From Paenibacillus antibioticophila (GTDB taxonomy: Bacteria > Bacillota > Bacilli > Paenibacillales > Paenibacillaceae): DNA of 64,000 nt. This document shows positions 36,801 to 45,040 of the stretch, piece after piece. Numbering within the stretch: position 1 is the first letter of the stretch; every line of letters begins with the position of its first letter. The DNA is taken from the NCBI RefSeq assembly GCF_000455265.1, contig NZ_HG005139.1:723812-787811 (forward strand), written 5' to 3'. Under the pieces are notes generated by a model that was not told the origin of the DNA, did no database searches, and saw only the letters and a program-made list of their open reading frames with translations. The translations under genes were made by a program, and so were the position numbers.

Positions 36801-37423
36801 TTACAACCAAGCAGGGCAAGGCGATGGCCTTCATGGAGCTGGAGGACCAGATCGAGCGCTGCGAGGTCGTGCTCTTCCCTGAGGTGTGGCGGCGTTCTTC
36901 GCGCCACATCAGCAAGGGGGCTCTGCTTGCGCTCCGCGCCACCGTCCAGCAGCAGGACGAAGGCTTCAAGCTGCTGGCCGATGAGGTGGCGCCGCTAAGC
37001 GCGCAGAGCCTGCAGGAGCTGCGGCGCGGCCTCGCCAGAGGCGGGCGCGCCGCAGCGGATGGGCGTGCGGGGCGCACAGCTCCCGCACGCAAGAGCCCTG
37101 CTGCGCCGCCGTCCGGCGCAGCGCAGCAGGCACCGCCTTCGGGCGCCGCCGCGGACAAACCGGCGGCGCCCGAAGGCGAGCCGAAGACGTCTGCAGGGCA
37201 GCGCGTCTTCGTGAAGATCACGGCGGCGGCGGAGAACGCCCGCCTGCTGGAGCAGCTTAAGGCGCTGCTCGAACAGCACAACGGTCCTGTGCCGACCGTG
37301 CTGTTCTACGAGCGGACAGGCAAGCTGCTCGAGTTAAGTGAACGCTACCGCATCCGTCCATCGCCGGAGCTGTTTCGCGAGATGGAGACCGTGCTCGGTC
37401 CAAATACGGTGCGCATACGATAG
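33817..37423 (+). CDS. dnaE: DNA polymerase III subunit alpha DnaE, with a one-base frameshift
   Basis: Two reading frames, 33817-36252 and from about 36241 to 37423, together give about 1201 residues of DnaE. The break is a run of five C at 36236-36240; with four C the frame reads ITVLAPDVNESSVLFTPLDG without interruption. PHP domain at the N-terminus (HLHVHSEYSLLDG), polymerase palm with PDIDIDFSDERR, C-terminal OB-fold region. DnaE is the lagging-strand primer-extending polymerase and essential in Firmicutes, so a sequencing error or assembly indel is the likeliest cause. An Ala/Pro-rich linker at about 37020-37200 precedes the C-terminal domain. The start at 33817 (MNSNPFVHLHVH) fits the family. 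Confidence 0.9.
36236..36240 (+). other. Frameshift site in dnaE (C5 run)
   Basis: GGCCCCCGG here; GGCCCCGG would restore the frame. The upstream frame ends 12 bases later at TGA (36250-36252) after four non-conserved residues (GCK preceded by P). Confidence 0.85.
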
Positions 37424-37488
37424 AATTTCAGAGCACATTTCGGCATCCCTCCGCATACACTTAGGAACACGAACGGAGGGATGCTTCT

Positions 37489-37977
37489 ATGTCATATCAG
37501 CTTGCAGAGAGTTGGTTGCTGCGCCGCGGAATTACCCTGGAGCAGATTGCGGATATCGTCTACGATCTGCAGCTTCCATATCATGAAGGACTACAGCCGG
37601 AGGCTTGTCTGGAGAGTGTCAAGGCCGTTTTGCAAAAGCGGGAGGTACAGTATACGCTGTTCACGGGCGTCGCCCTGGACGAGTTGGCGGAGCAGAATCT
37701 GTTGCCGGAACCGCTGCAGTCTATTCTAAATGCCGATGAAGCACTGTACGGGGTGGATGAGACGATGGCCCTCGGCATCACAAGCGTATTCGGCATGATC
37801 GGTCTGACCAGCTTCGGCTATCTGGACAAGGTAAAGCCGAAGGTGATCGGTACGCTGAATAACACGCAGGGACATATCCATGTCTTCCTTGATGATCTGG
37901 TCGCCGGACTGGCAGCAGCCGCTTCGGCAAGAATCGCGCATAAAGACGACAACGCTGCGACATATTTTGCAAATTAA
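37489..37977 (+). CDS. Phosphatidylglycerophosphatase A-like protein YutG
   Basis: 162 residues with the PgpA-family pattern: LLRRGITLEQIADIVYDLQ at the N-terminus, then KVKPKVIGTLNNTQGHIHVFLDDLVAG with the acidic residues expected for phosphatase chemistry. It is soluble, unlike the E. coli membrane enzyme, as in the Bacillus YutG/YpjQ type. GGAGGG precedes the ATG. A role in phosphatidylglycerol synthesis next to accDA (fatty acid synthesis) would be coherent, but the substrate is inferred. Confidence 0.85.
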   Translation: MSYQLAESWLLRRGITLEQIADIVYDLQLPYHEGLQPEACLESVKAVLQKREVQYTLFTGVALDELAEQNLLPEPLQSILNADEALYGVDETMALGITSVFGMIGLTSFGYLDKVKPKVIGTLNNTQGHIHVFLDDLVAGLAAAASARIAHKDDNAATYFAN

Positions 37978-38091
37978 TCCAGTCCCTTACTCACAGGCAC
38001 CATGCGCTCTTTGTTGCGGTAATTTTGACAATTGTGTTATCATTACTCTATTATTGGGCTCAACAATATTGTAGGGGGCTTGGAAGAGGAC

Positions 38092-38280
38092 ATGTGGACT
38101 GTAATGTACATTGCGCCTACCGCGAAGATTGCGGACATGATCAAGACGAGACTCACCGAAGAAGGCTTTCTTGTCCAAACCCGTCCTGTCAATTTATCCA
38201 AACAGCAGTTTGAGATTCTTGTACCGTCAGGTGAACTCGAAGAGGTTCAGGAAGTGCTTAATAACATATTGCATCCATAA
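38092..38280 (+). CDS. Small conserved protein, DUF2007-like
   Basis: 62 residues: MWTVMYIAPTAKIADMIKTR, then a beta-strand LVQTRPV and EILVPSGELEEVQEVLNNIL. The beta-alpha-beta pattern resembles small DUF2007-type putative signal-transducing proteins, but I am not certain. The start is ambiguous: the ATG at 38092, or TTG at 38080, both poorly placed relative to AGGGGG. It sits 80 bases upstream of accD and may share its transcript. Confidence 0.7.
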   Translation: MWTVMYIAPTAKIADMIKTRLTEEGFLVQTRPVNLSKQQFEILVPSGELEEVQEVLNNILHP

Positions 38281-38361
38281 GAGGCAAGGAAATCATGAAG
38301 ACCCGGTTTCCTTGTCTTGCTGCGATGTGGCGAAATATGGAATGCTGAAGAGGTGGAGTTG

Positions 38362-39255
38362 TTGTTTAAAGACTTGTTCCAGAAGAAAAGAAAATACGCG
38401 ACCATTCCTTCAGAACGATTGGGAAGCGATCCGCTGCCGGCGGAAGGAGACCGCCCCAAGCGGGAGATCCCGGAAGGTCTGATGAACAAATGCAGCCGCT
38501 GCGGCAGCATTCAATACAGTAAAGAGCTGGAGAAGAACCTGAAAGTTTGCTCCTCCTGCGGACATCATATGCGGCTGAATGCAATGGAGCGAATCCGGAT
38601 GACGGTCGATGAAGGCAGCTTCATTGAGTATGATGAGGATCTTGTATCCGTGGATCCGCTGAGCTTTCCTGGCTATGCCAGCAAGCTGGAGCAGCAGAAG
38701 ATGAAATCGGGCCTGCGGGAAGCTGTAGTGACCGGCGAAGGACTTGTTGGCGGCTTTCCGGCAGTGATGGCGGTGATGAGCTTTGACTTTTTCTCCGGAA
38801 GCATGGGCTCCGTGGTTGGAGAGAAAATCACCCGCGCTATCGAAACGGCTACAGAGAAGCGCCTGCCGCTTGTCATCTTCTCGACCTCGGGGGGCGCACG
38901 CATGCAGGAGAGTATCCTAAGTCTCATGCAGATGGCGAAGACGAGCGCCGCGCTTGCACGGCTGGACGAGCAGGGAGGCTTGTTTATCTCGGTCATTACC
39001 GATCCGACGACCGGAGGGGTATCGGCCAGCTTTGCTATGCTCGGTGATATTATAATGGCTGAACCGGGAGCCGTATTCGGGTTCGCCGGACGGATTGTCA
39101 TTGAGCAGACGATTCGCCAGAAGCTGCCGGATGATTTTCAGACAGCAGAATTCAATCTTCAGCACGGGCAACTGGATATGGTCGTTCATCGGAAAGAGAT
39201 GAGGGCAACCTTGTCCAAGCTGCTGGAAATGCATACTCCGAAAGGAGGAGTGTAG
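38362..39255 (+). CDS. accD: Acetyl-CoA carboxylase carboxyltransferase subunit beta
   Basis: 297 residues with an N-terminal four-Cys zinc finger (CSRCGS ... CSSCGHH) and the crotonase-like core containing [12 protein letters not shown] and [12 protein letters not shown]. With AccA it transfers the carboxyl group from biotin carrier to acetyl-CoA, giving malonyl-CoA. Start chosen as the TTG at 38362, six bases after GAGGTG, because it aligns with the B. subtilis N-terminus (MLKDIF); TTG at 38359 and GTG at 38353 are possible. Two bases separate it from accA. Confidence 0.95.
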   Translation: MFKDLFQKKRKYATIPSERLGSDPLPAEGDRPKREIPEGLMNKCSRCGSIQYSKELEKNLKVCSSCGHHMRLNAMERIRMTVDEGSFIEYDEDLVSVDPLSFPGYASKLEQQKMKSGLREAVVTGEGLVGGFPAVMAVMSFDFFSGSMGSVVGEKITRAIETATEKRLPLVIFSTSGGARMQESILSLMQMAKTSAALARLDEQGGLFISVITDPTTGGVSASFAMLGDIIMAEPGAVFGFAGRIVIEQTIRQKLPDDFQTAEFNLQHGQLDMVVHRKEMRATLSKLLEMHTPKGGV

Positions 39256-39256
39256 A

Positions 39257-40264
39257 ATGGCTGTGGAAATGCCTTTTGAAGCGCCTCTCGCTCAATTAAG
39301 GGAGAAGATTCGGGAACTGGAGCAGTTTGGTCAAGAGAAGGGAATTGACTTCAGCGAGGAAATTGCTCGCCTGGAAGAGAGATACAAGGAGCTGGAGGAG
39401 GAAATCTACAGCAATATCTCCCCTTCCCAAAAAATGCATCTGGCCCGCCACCATCAGCGCCCGACATCCCTGGATCTGATCGGGCTGATCTTTGAGGATT
39501 ATATGGAGCTCCATGGAGACCGCCTGTTCGGAGATGATCTGGCTGTGGTCGGAGGCCTTGCTAAATTGGACGGTGTTCCGGTTACTGTGCTTGGGCAACA
39601 GCGGGGGAAGGATACGAAGGATAATATCGCCCGCTTCTTCGGCAGCGCCCATCCTGAGGGCTTCCGCAAGGCGCTCAGATTAATGCGCCAGGCGGACAAG
39701 TTTGGACGTCCGATCATCACGTTTATCGATACCAAAGGTGCTTATCCGGGCATTACTGCGGAGGAGAGAGGGCAGTCGGAAGCGATCGCCCGCAATCTGC
39801 TGGAAATGGCTAAACTTCGCGTGCCCGTAATCTGTGTGGTCATCGGGGAAGGCGGGAGCGGCGGCGCGCTTGCTCTCGGAGTCGGCAATCGGGTTCTGAT
39901 GCTGGAGAATGCGATTTATTCGGTAATCTCTCCGAATGGCGCGGCATCTATTCTCTGGAAGGATGCATCCAAGGCTGACCAGGCTGCCGAAGCGATGAAA
40001 ATTACAGCACAGGATCTGCTCGAAATGGAAGTGATCGAGGAAATTGTGCCTGAGCCTAGGGGCGGTGCTCATCGAGATTACGAGGAAGCAGCGGCAGCTA
40101 TTAAGGAGCGCCTGCTGCGTCACTTGGAGGAGCTGTCTGCGCTTCATCCGGATGAGCTTGTAGAGGACCGCTACCGGAAGTTCCGTAAGATCGGCGAATT
40201 TGAAGAGCAAAGAAAAACGGCTGAAATGCCGATAATAGATACTGTAACGGCAAGCAATGACTAA
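39257..40264 (+). CDS. accA: Acetyl-CoA carboxylase carboxyltransferase subunit alpha
   Basis: 335 residues with [45 protein letters not shown] core and [15 protein letters not shown] oxyanion-hole segment. Forms the heterotetramer with AccD. AAAGGAGGAG lies just before the ATG and within the end of accD. In B. subtilis pfkA follows accA and precedes pyk; here pyk follows directly after 119 bases. Confidence 0.97.
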   Translation: MAVEMPFEAPLAQLREKIRELEQFGQEKGIDFSEEIARLEERYKELEEEIYSNISPSQKMHLARHHQRPTSLDLIGLIFEDYMELHGDRLFGDDLAVVGGLAKLDGVPVTVLGQQRGKDTKDNIARFFGSAHPEGFRKALRLMRQADKFGRPIITFIDTKGAYPGITAEERGQSEAIARNLLEMAKLRVPVICVVIGEGGSGGALALGVGNRVLMLENAIYSVISPNGAASILWKDASKADQAAEAMKITAQDLLEMEVIEEIVPEPRGGAHRDYEEAAAAIKERLLRHLEELSALHPDELVEDRYRKFRKIGEFEEQRKTAEMPIIDTVTASND

Positions 40265-40383
40265 TATACGGCAAAGACTGTTACAATATGAGAAACTTCC
40301 TATACAAATGTAGGTTTTTGTAGTAAATTTAGTTGTTGGAAAAGATGTTATAGAGAGAAAAATTTAATACGGAGGAAACCCAA

Positions 40384-41805
40384 ATGCGCAAAACAAAAAT
40401 CGTATGTACTATCGGTCCTTCTAGTGAATCGTTAGAGAACATCAAGAAGCTGATTATGGCCGGAATGAACGTCGCTCGCCTTAACTTCTCCCACGGAGAT
40501 TATGAGGAGCATGGCGGCCGGATCAAGACGATCCGCCAGGCGAGTGCTGAGCTGGGGAAATCAATCGCCATACTGTTGGACACAAAAGGTCCTGAAATCC
40601 GCACAGGCAAGCTGAAAGTAGAGCCGATCGAGCTTGAGCAAGACGAACTTATCACTTTGACTACTGAAGAGATTCTTGGTGACAAAGACCGTATCTCCAT
40701 TACCTATTCGGATCTCCCGAATGATGTTGAAGTAGGTTCGACAATCCTGATCGACGACGGTCTGATTGGGCTGACTGTTCTGGATATTCAAGGAACCGAA
40801 ATCAAGTGCCGTATCGTAAACGGCGGTACGATCAAGAGTAAAAAAGGCGTAAATGTACCCGGCGTTAACATTTCCCTGCCAGGCATCACCGAGAAAGATG
40901 CTAACGATATCAAGTTTGGGATCGAGCAAGGCGTCGATTTTATTGCCGCTTCCTTCGTTCGTAAAGCTAGCGATGTACTTGAAATTCGTGAACTTCTTGA
41001 GAAGAACAACGCCACTCAAATTCACATCATCTCCAAAATTGAGAACCAGCAGGGTGTAGACAACCTGGATGAAATCCTGGAGGTTTCCGATGGCCTTATG
41101 GTTGCTCGCGGCGACCTTGGTGTTGAAATTCCTGCTGAAGATGTGCCGTTGGCCCAAAAACGCATGATTGAGAAATGTAACCGTGTCGGCAAGCCAGTTA
41201 TCACGGCTACGCAGATGCTCGACTCGATGCAACGCAACCCGCGTCCTACACGCGCTGAAGCGAGTGACGTGGCTAATGCGATCTTTGACGGAACGGATGC
41301 GATCATGCTGTCCGGCGAGACGGCTGCAGGGAAATACCCTGTTGAATCCGTTCTGACGATGTCCCGTATTGCTGAGAAGGCAGAATCCGCACTGGAATAC
41401 CGCGAGATTTTCATTAAGCAAAGCAATGCGCAACAAACAACTGTAACCGAAGCGATCAGCCAATCCGTAGCCAATTCGGCACTGGAATTGAACGCGAAGG
41501 CAATCATTTCTTCGACGGAAACCGGCTATACTGCCCGTATGGTATCGAAGTATCGTCCGAAGGCGCCGATTATTGCGGTTACTACCGAAGAATCAACCAT
41601 GCGTCGTCTTGCACTGAACTGGGGTGTTACTCCGGTTAAGGGCCAGATCGCAACCTCTACGGATGAAATGTTCGATTATGCAATGAAGGGCGGATTGGAT
41701 TCCGGCCTGGTTAAAGAAGGAGATCTGGTTGTCATTACAGCTGGTATTCCGCTTGGACGTTCCGGTTCGACCAACCTGGTTAAGATCGGTCAAATCCGTA
41801 AATAA
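40384..41805 (+). CDS. pyk: Pyruvate kinase (short form)
   Basis: 473 residues: [12 protein letters not shown]-site [25 protein letters not shown] and TATQMLDSM are all present, so catalytic. It converts PEP and ADP to pyruvate and ATP. It ends at residue 473, lacking the C-terminal PEP-utiliser-like domain of about 110 residues found in Bacillus and Geobacillus Pyk (about 585 residues). GGAGG precedes the ATG. A terminator follows. Confidence 0.97.
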   Translation: MRKTKIVCTIGPSSESLENIKKLIMAGMNVARLNFSHGDYEEHGGRIKTIRQASAELGKSIAILLDTKGPEIRTGKLKVEPIELEQDELITLTTEEILGDKDRISITYSDLPNDVEVGSTILIDDGLIGLTVLDIQGTEIKCRIVNGGTIKSKKGVNVPGVNISLPGITEKDANDIKFGIEQGVDFIAASFVRKASDVLEIRELLEKNNATQIHIISKIENQQGVDNLDEILEVSDGLMVARGDLGVEIPAEDVPLAQKRMIEKCNRVGKPVITATQMLDSMQRNPRPTRAEASDVANAIFDGTDAIMLSGETAAGKYPVESVLTMSRIAEKAESALEYREIFIKQSNAQQTTVTEAISQSVANSALELNAKAIISSTETGYTARMVSKYRPKAPIIAVTTEESTMRRLALNWGVTPVKGQIATSTDEMFDYAMKGGLDSGLVKEGDLVVITAGIPLGRSGSTNLVKIGQIRK

Positions 41806-41825
41806 TTGCTGCTATTACAATCAAA

Positions 41826-41867
41826 GCAATGGGAAGCCTGGCAACAGGCTATCCCGTTGCTTTTTTA
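41826..41867 (+). terminator. Terminator after pyk
   Basis: GCAATGGGAAGCCTG / CAGGCTATCCCGTTGC stem with a GCAA loop and TTTTTT tail. Confidence 0.9.
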
Positions 41868-41878
41868 CTCTGAATAAG

Positions 41879-41963
41879 TTAAACGTAGAGACATTGGTGA
41901 GATAGGACATAAGTATGAAGTATCCATACGTTTGTCCCCCCTAGAATGGAGTCATTAGTTCAA
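41879..41963. repeat. Dispersed palindromic repeat, family A copy 3
   Basis: Runs from TTAAACGTAGAGA through GGACATAAGTATGAAGTATC to AGTCATTAGTTCAA. GACATAAG and TGAA match the right half of copy 1, and the inverted right end TTGAACTAATGA matches the left end of copy 1. More diverged than copies 1 and 2. It ends 23 bases before the ribosome site of the next gene. Confidence 0.5.
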
Positions 41964-42001
41964 CTCATAATAGGAGTATAATAAACAAGAGGAGTAGCGT
42001 G

Positions 42002-42418
42002 ATGTATATTAGTGAGCTTGCGATTAAACCGAAGTATTTTGAGTTTGATATGATGGGAATTATATACCATGCTCACTATCTGGGCTGGTTTGAGGCTGGG
42101 CGAACGAAGCTGATCGAGGACTTGGGATTGAATTATATTCACATGGAACAGGCCGGATACATATCCCCGGTGCAGGAGATGAAGGTGGAATACAGAAAAG
42201 GAATCCGCTATGGGGATGAGGTGCTTCTTCGCACCTGGATCAAGGAGAACGGTGGCGTGAAGACCGTGTACAGCTATGAAGTGCTGAATGGACAGGACGA
42301 ATTGTGTGTACAAGGAACCTCTGTCCATTATGTGGTCAGACGCGAGGATTTCAAGCCTGTTCAATTCAAAAAGATATTTCCCGACTGGTATGCCAGATTT
42401 GCGGAGGCCAGTGAGTAA
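42002..42418 (+). CDS. YbgC/FadM-type acyl-CoA thioesterase
   Basis: 138-residue single hotdog domain with the 4-hydroxybenzoyl-CoA-thioesterase active-site pattern FDMMGIIYHAHYLGWFEAGR (Asp near the N-terminal helix, then Tyr-His). Predicted to hydrolyse acyl-CoA thioesters; chain length unknown. GAGGAG is eight bases before the ATG; a GTG directly preceding it is in frame. Placed between pyk and fxsA, where B. subtilis has a small ytz gene. Confidence 0.85.
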   Translation: MYISELAIKPKYFEFDMMGIIYHAHYLGWFEAGRTKLIEDLGLNYIHMEQAGYISPVQEMKVEYRKGIRYGDEVLLRTWIKENGGVKTVYSYEVLNGQDELCVQGTSVHYVVRREDFKPVQFKKIFPDWYARFAEASE

Positions 42419-42516
42419 ATTTTGATTATCGGGAATCAACAAGGTACAATACTCCTTAAGGCGATATTCAGTGCCGAAACTTGAATGCATGCAAGATGCT
42501 GGAAAAGGAGTTAACT

Positions 42517-42909
42517 ATGCGGAAATGGATAGCCTTGCTGATCGTTATTGTTCCGGTCGTTGAGTTTTGGGGATACGCATTCGTTGCGGACAGACTTGGA
42601 CTTGGGAAGACGATCTTTCTGACGTTGGCTACCTCGGTCATTGGCGGTTTGATGATGCAGTTTGAAGGAAGAAAGGTAATGGCCGACGCGAAATCGCAGA
42701 TTAACGGCGGTCAGGTTCCCGGTAAAATGGCGATTGACGGGATGTGCGTCTTTGCCGGCGGGATCATGCTGTTGCTTCCGGGATTTGTAACGGATGTGCT
42801 CGGATTTATTCTGGTATTTCCATTAACACGTCCGCTCTGCCGCGCACTGCTGATGAAATGGATCGGGAAGAAGCTGAAGGATGGTACGATTACCTTTTAT
42901 CGTCGTTGA
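42517..42909 (+). CDS. fxsA: FxsA family membrane protein
   Basis: 130 residues with three to four membrane helices (about 4-22, 28-46, 75-110) and the family signature LIVIVPVVEFWGYAFVADRLG near the start, here residues 6-26. FxsA (YtzA in B. subtilis) is a small inner-membrane protein linked in E. coli to phage exclusion when overproduced; its normal role is unknown. AAAAGGAG precedes the ATG at 42517. Confidence 0.88.
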   Translation: MRKWIALLIVIVPVVEFWGYAFVADRLGLGKTIFLTLATSVIGGLMMQFEGRKVMADAKSQINGGQVPGKMAIDGMCVFAGGIMLLLPGFVTDVLGFILVFPLTRPLCRALLMKWIGKKLKDGTITFYRR

Positions 42910-42962
42910 CTTATTGATCATCATCGTTTATAAATATAAACACGTGAATTTTCATAATCTAA

Positions 42963-43013
42963 GTTCAAAAAGTTAGCTGAATTACTTCGTGATCAAAAGA
43001 TGACTTTTTGAAC
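42963..43013. repeat. Dispersed element family B, short copy
   Basis: 51 bp from GTTCAAAAAGTTAGC to ATGACTTTTTGAAC, forming a single hairpin. The right 31 bases are nearly identical to the right end of the full copy at 30314-30481; the interior of about 117 bp is absent. It lies between fxsA and the T-box leader. Confidence 0.65.
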
Positions 43014-43021
43014 AACCTATA

Positions 43022-43274
43022 TAAGCAATATCGAGGAACGGGACAGTAGCTGATCTATAGTCTATTCAAGCGAGCCGGGAGGGTGGAAGCCGGTATAGAC
43101 TGGGTAAGCGAAACGGGCCCGGGAGATGGTTTACCGAACGAATCCCTCAAGTAGGTAAATCCGGCACTGGCCGTTATCCAGCAGAGTGACCGGAGCGGTT
43201 GTCCGGTACTTAGAGTGGCACCGCGGGAACTTAAGTCTCTCGTCTCTTTTTAGAGGCGAGGGCTTTTTTTATTT
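43022..43274 (+). promoter_or_regulatory. T-box riboswitch of argS
   Basis: The leader carries the hallmark T-box AGAGTGGCACCGCGGGAA at 43212-43229, a stem I region with GACAGTAG and GGGTGGAAGCCGG, and a terminator CTCTCGTCTC / GAGGCGAGGG with TTTTTTT at 43235-43274. A CGA triplet at 43109-43111 sits where the arginine specifier could be, in the 3' side of stem I; I could not fold it to be sure. Uncharged tRNA-Arg would stabilise the antiterminator and raise argS expression. Confidence 0.92.
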
Positions 43275-43294
43275 TAGGAGAGGGTGAAATCTGA

Positions 43295-45022
43295 ATGAAA
43301 AAGCTGCAAAGGGCTGTGGCTGACAAACTGCATGATTGGCTTGAAGGAATCGAGGCGGAAGAACTACTGAAGCTGATGGAAGTTCCCTCAGATGCTTCAA
43401 AGGGGGATCTCTCGCTGCCTTGCTTCAAGTTAAGCAAGAAGCTGCGCAAGGCTCCTCAGGAGATCGCCGGTCAACTGGCAAATGCAATCAATGGTTCTCT
43501 GGATTCGCAATCGGGAATCGCCCATGCTGAATCGTTGTCGGGTTACCTGAACATTTACTTGGATCCCAAGGTGATCACACCGGGTATTTTGCGGGATATA
43601 TTGGAGGCTGACGAAGGATACGGCTCCCATCAGGAGGGGAGCGGGAAGACGATCGTTGTTGACTTCTCTTCTCCTAACGTAGCAAAACCGTTTCATGTTG
43701 GACATTTGCGTTCAACAGTAATTGGCGGTGCGCTCGTCCGCATTTTCAAATTCATGGGTTATGAGTGCATCGGCATTAATCATCTGGGGGACTGGGGGAC
43801 CCAATTCGGCAAGCTTGTTGTCGCCTATCGTCTGTGGGGAGATCTGGGAAGGCTGGAGCAGGGGGCTATTGACGAGTTGCTTAGCCTGTATGTCAGATTC
43901 CATGAAGAAGCAGAGCGCCGTCCTGAACTGGAAGCTGAGGCGAGAGCGGTCTTTGCCCGAATGGAGCAGGGAGATGCAGAGATGCTGGAGCAATGGAAGT
44001 GGTTCGTTGAGCTCAGCCTGTCTGAATTCAACCGGATTTATGAGCTGATGGGGATCTCATTCGATCATATTACGGGAGAGAGCTTTTACAATGACAAGAT
44101 GGACCGGGTCATTACCGAGCTGCAGGAGCGGGAACTTCTGGAAGAGGATCAGGGGGCGATGCTCGTCCGGTTGGATGATTATAATATGTCTCCGGCATTA
44201 ATGCTGAAGCAAGACGGCAGCTCGCTTTACCACACGCGTGATGTCGCAGCGGCTTTATATCGTAAGGATACGTATCATTTTCATCAAGCCGTATATGTAA
44301 CGGATTATTCGCAAAGCCTGCATTTCCGCCAATGGTTCAAGGTTGTGGAGCTTATGGGTTATCCGTGGGCAGATCAACTGGTGCATGTTCCGTTTGGCCG
44401 CGTCAGTCTGGAGGGGACAGGCTTTTCTACACGTAAAGGGAATATTGTGAAGCTGGAGGATCTGCTTCAGCAGACAATTGCCAAGGTACGGGAAATTATT
44501 GAGGAAAAGAATCCGGGGCTGGAGTGCAAGGATGAGGTGGCAAGACAAGTCGGAGTAGGGGCAGTGATCTTTAATGATCTTAGCTCGAACCGGATTAAGG
44601 ACATTGTATTTAATTGGGAGCAGGCGCTTAGCTTTGAAGGCGAGACAGGGCCGTATGTGCAGTACACATACGCACGCATCTGCAGTCTGCTTCGAAAGGG
44701 GAGAGAGGTATCGGAGATTTTCTCGCAGAGCAACTCGATCGAAGAACTCTACTTGCCCGAGTCCGAGGAATATGCCCTGGTGAAGCAGCTATCTCTGTTT
44801 CCTCAATCGGTAGAGTCGGCTGCAGCAAAAATGGAGCCTTCAATCCTATCTCGTTACCTTGTAGATACTGCGCAAGCCTTTAACCGGTTCTACCATCATT
44901 GTCCAGTCATGGATGCTGAGCGGAAGCTGCGCGATTCGAGGCTGCTTCTGACGGAAGGCGTGCGTATTACCCTGAATAACGGCCTGAAGCTGATCGGGCT
45001 TGAAGCGCCTGAACGAATGTAA
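43295..45022 (+). CDS. argS: Arginyl-tRNA synthetase
   Basis: 575 residues: N-terminal arginine-tRNA-binding domain (1-90), Rossmann core with HVGH at 134-137 in the SPNVAKPFHVGHLRST block, GLSTRKGN-like FSTRKGNIVKLED as KMSKS equivalent, and the C-terminal DALR anticodon domain (about 455-575). GGAGAGGGTGAAA precedes the ATG. It interrupts the fxsA-ytvI neighbourhood known from B. subtilis and has its own T-box, so it may be an imported or second argS; other copies cannot be judged from this window. Confidence 0.95.
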   Translation: MKKLQRAVADKLHDWLEGIEAEELLKLMEVPSDASKGDLSLPCFKLSKKLRKAPQEIAGQLANAINGSLDSQSGIAHAESLSGYLNIYLDPKVITPGILRDILEADEGYGSHQEGSGKTIVVDFSSPNVAKPFHVGHLRSTVIGGALVRIFKFMGYECIGINHLGDWGTQFGKLVVAYRLWGDLGRLEQGAIDELLSLYVRFHEEAERRPELEAEARAVFARMEQGDAEMLEQWKWFVELSLSEFNRIYELMGISFDHITGESFYNDKMDRVITELQERELLEEDQGAMLVRLDDYNMSPALMLKQDGSSLYHTRDVAAALYRKDTYHFHQAVYVTDYSQSLHFRQWFKVVELMGYPWADQLVHVPFGRVSLEGTGFSTRKGNIVKLEDLLQQTIAKVREIIEEKNPGLECKDEVARQVGVGAVIFNDLSSNRIKDIVFNWEQALSFEGETGPYVQYTYARICSLLRKGREVSEIFSQSNSIEELYLPESEEYALVKQLSLFPQSVESAAAKMEPSILSRYLVDTAQAFNRFYHHCPVMDAERKLRDSRLLLTEGVRITLNNGLKLIGLEAPERM

Positions 45023-45040
45023 TCTCCGCTGTTGTCCTGT

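Noticed and set aside
36200..37423. Separate 407-codon gene downstream of dnaE
   Set aside because: Its sequence continues DnaE without a gap once one C is removed; its first 14 codons are out-of-frame dnaE.
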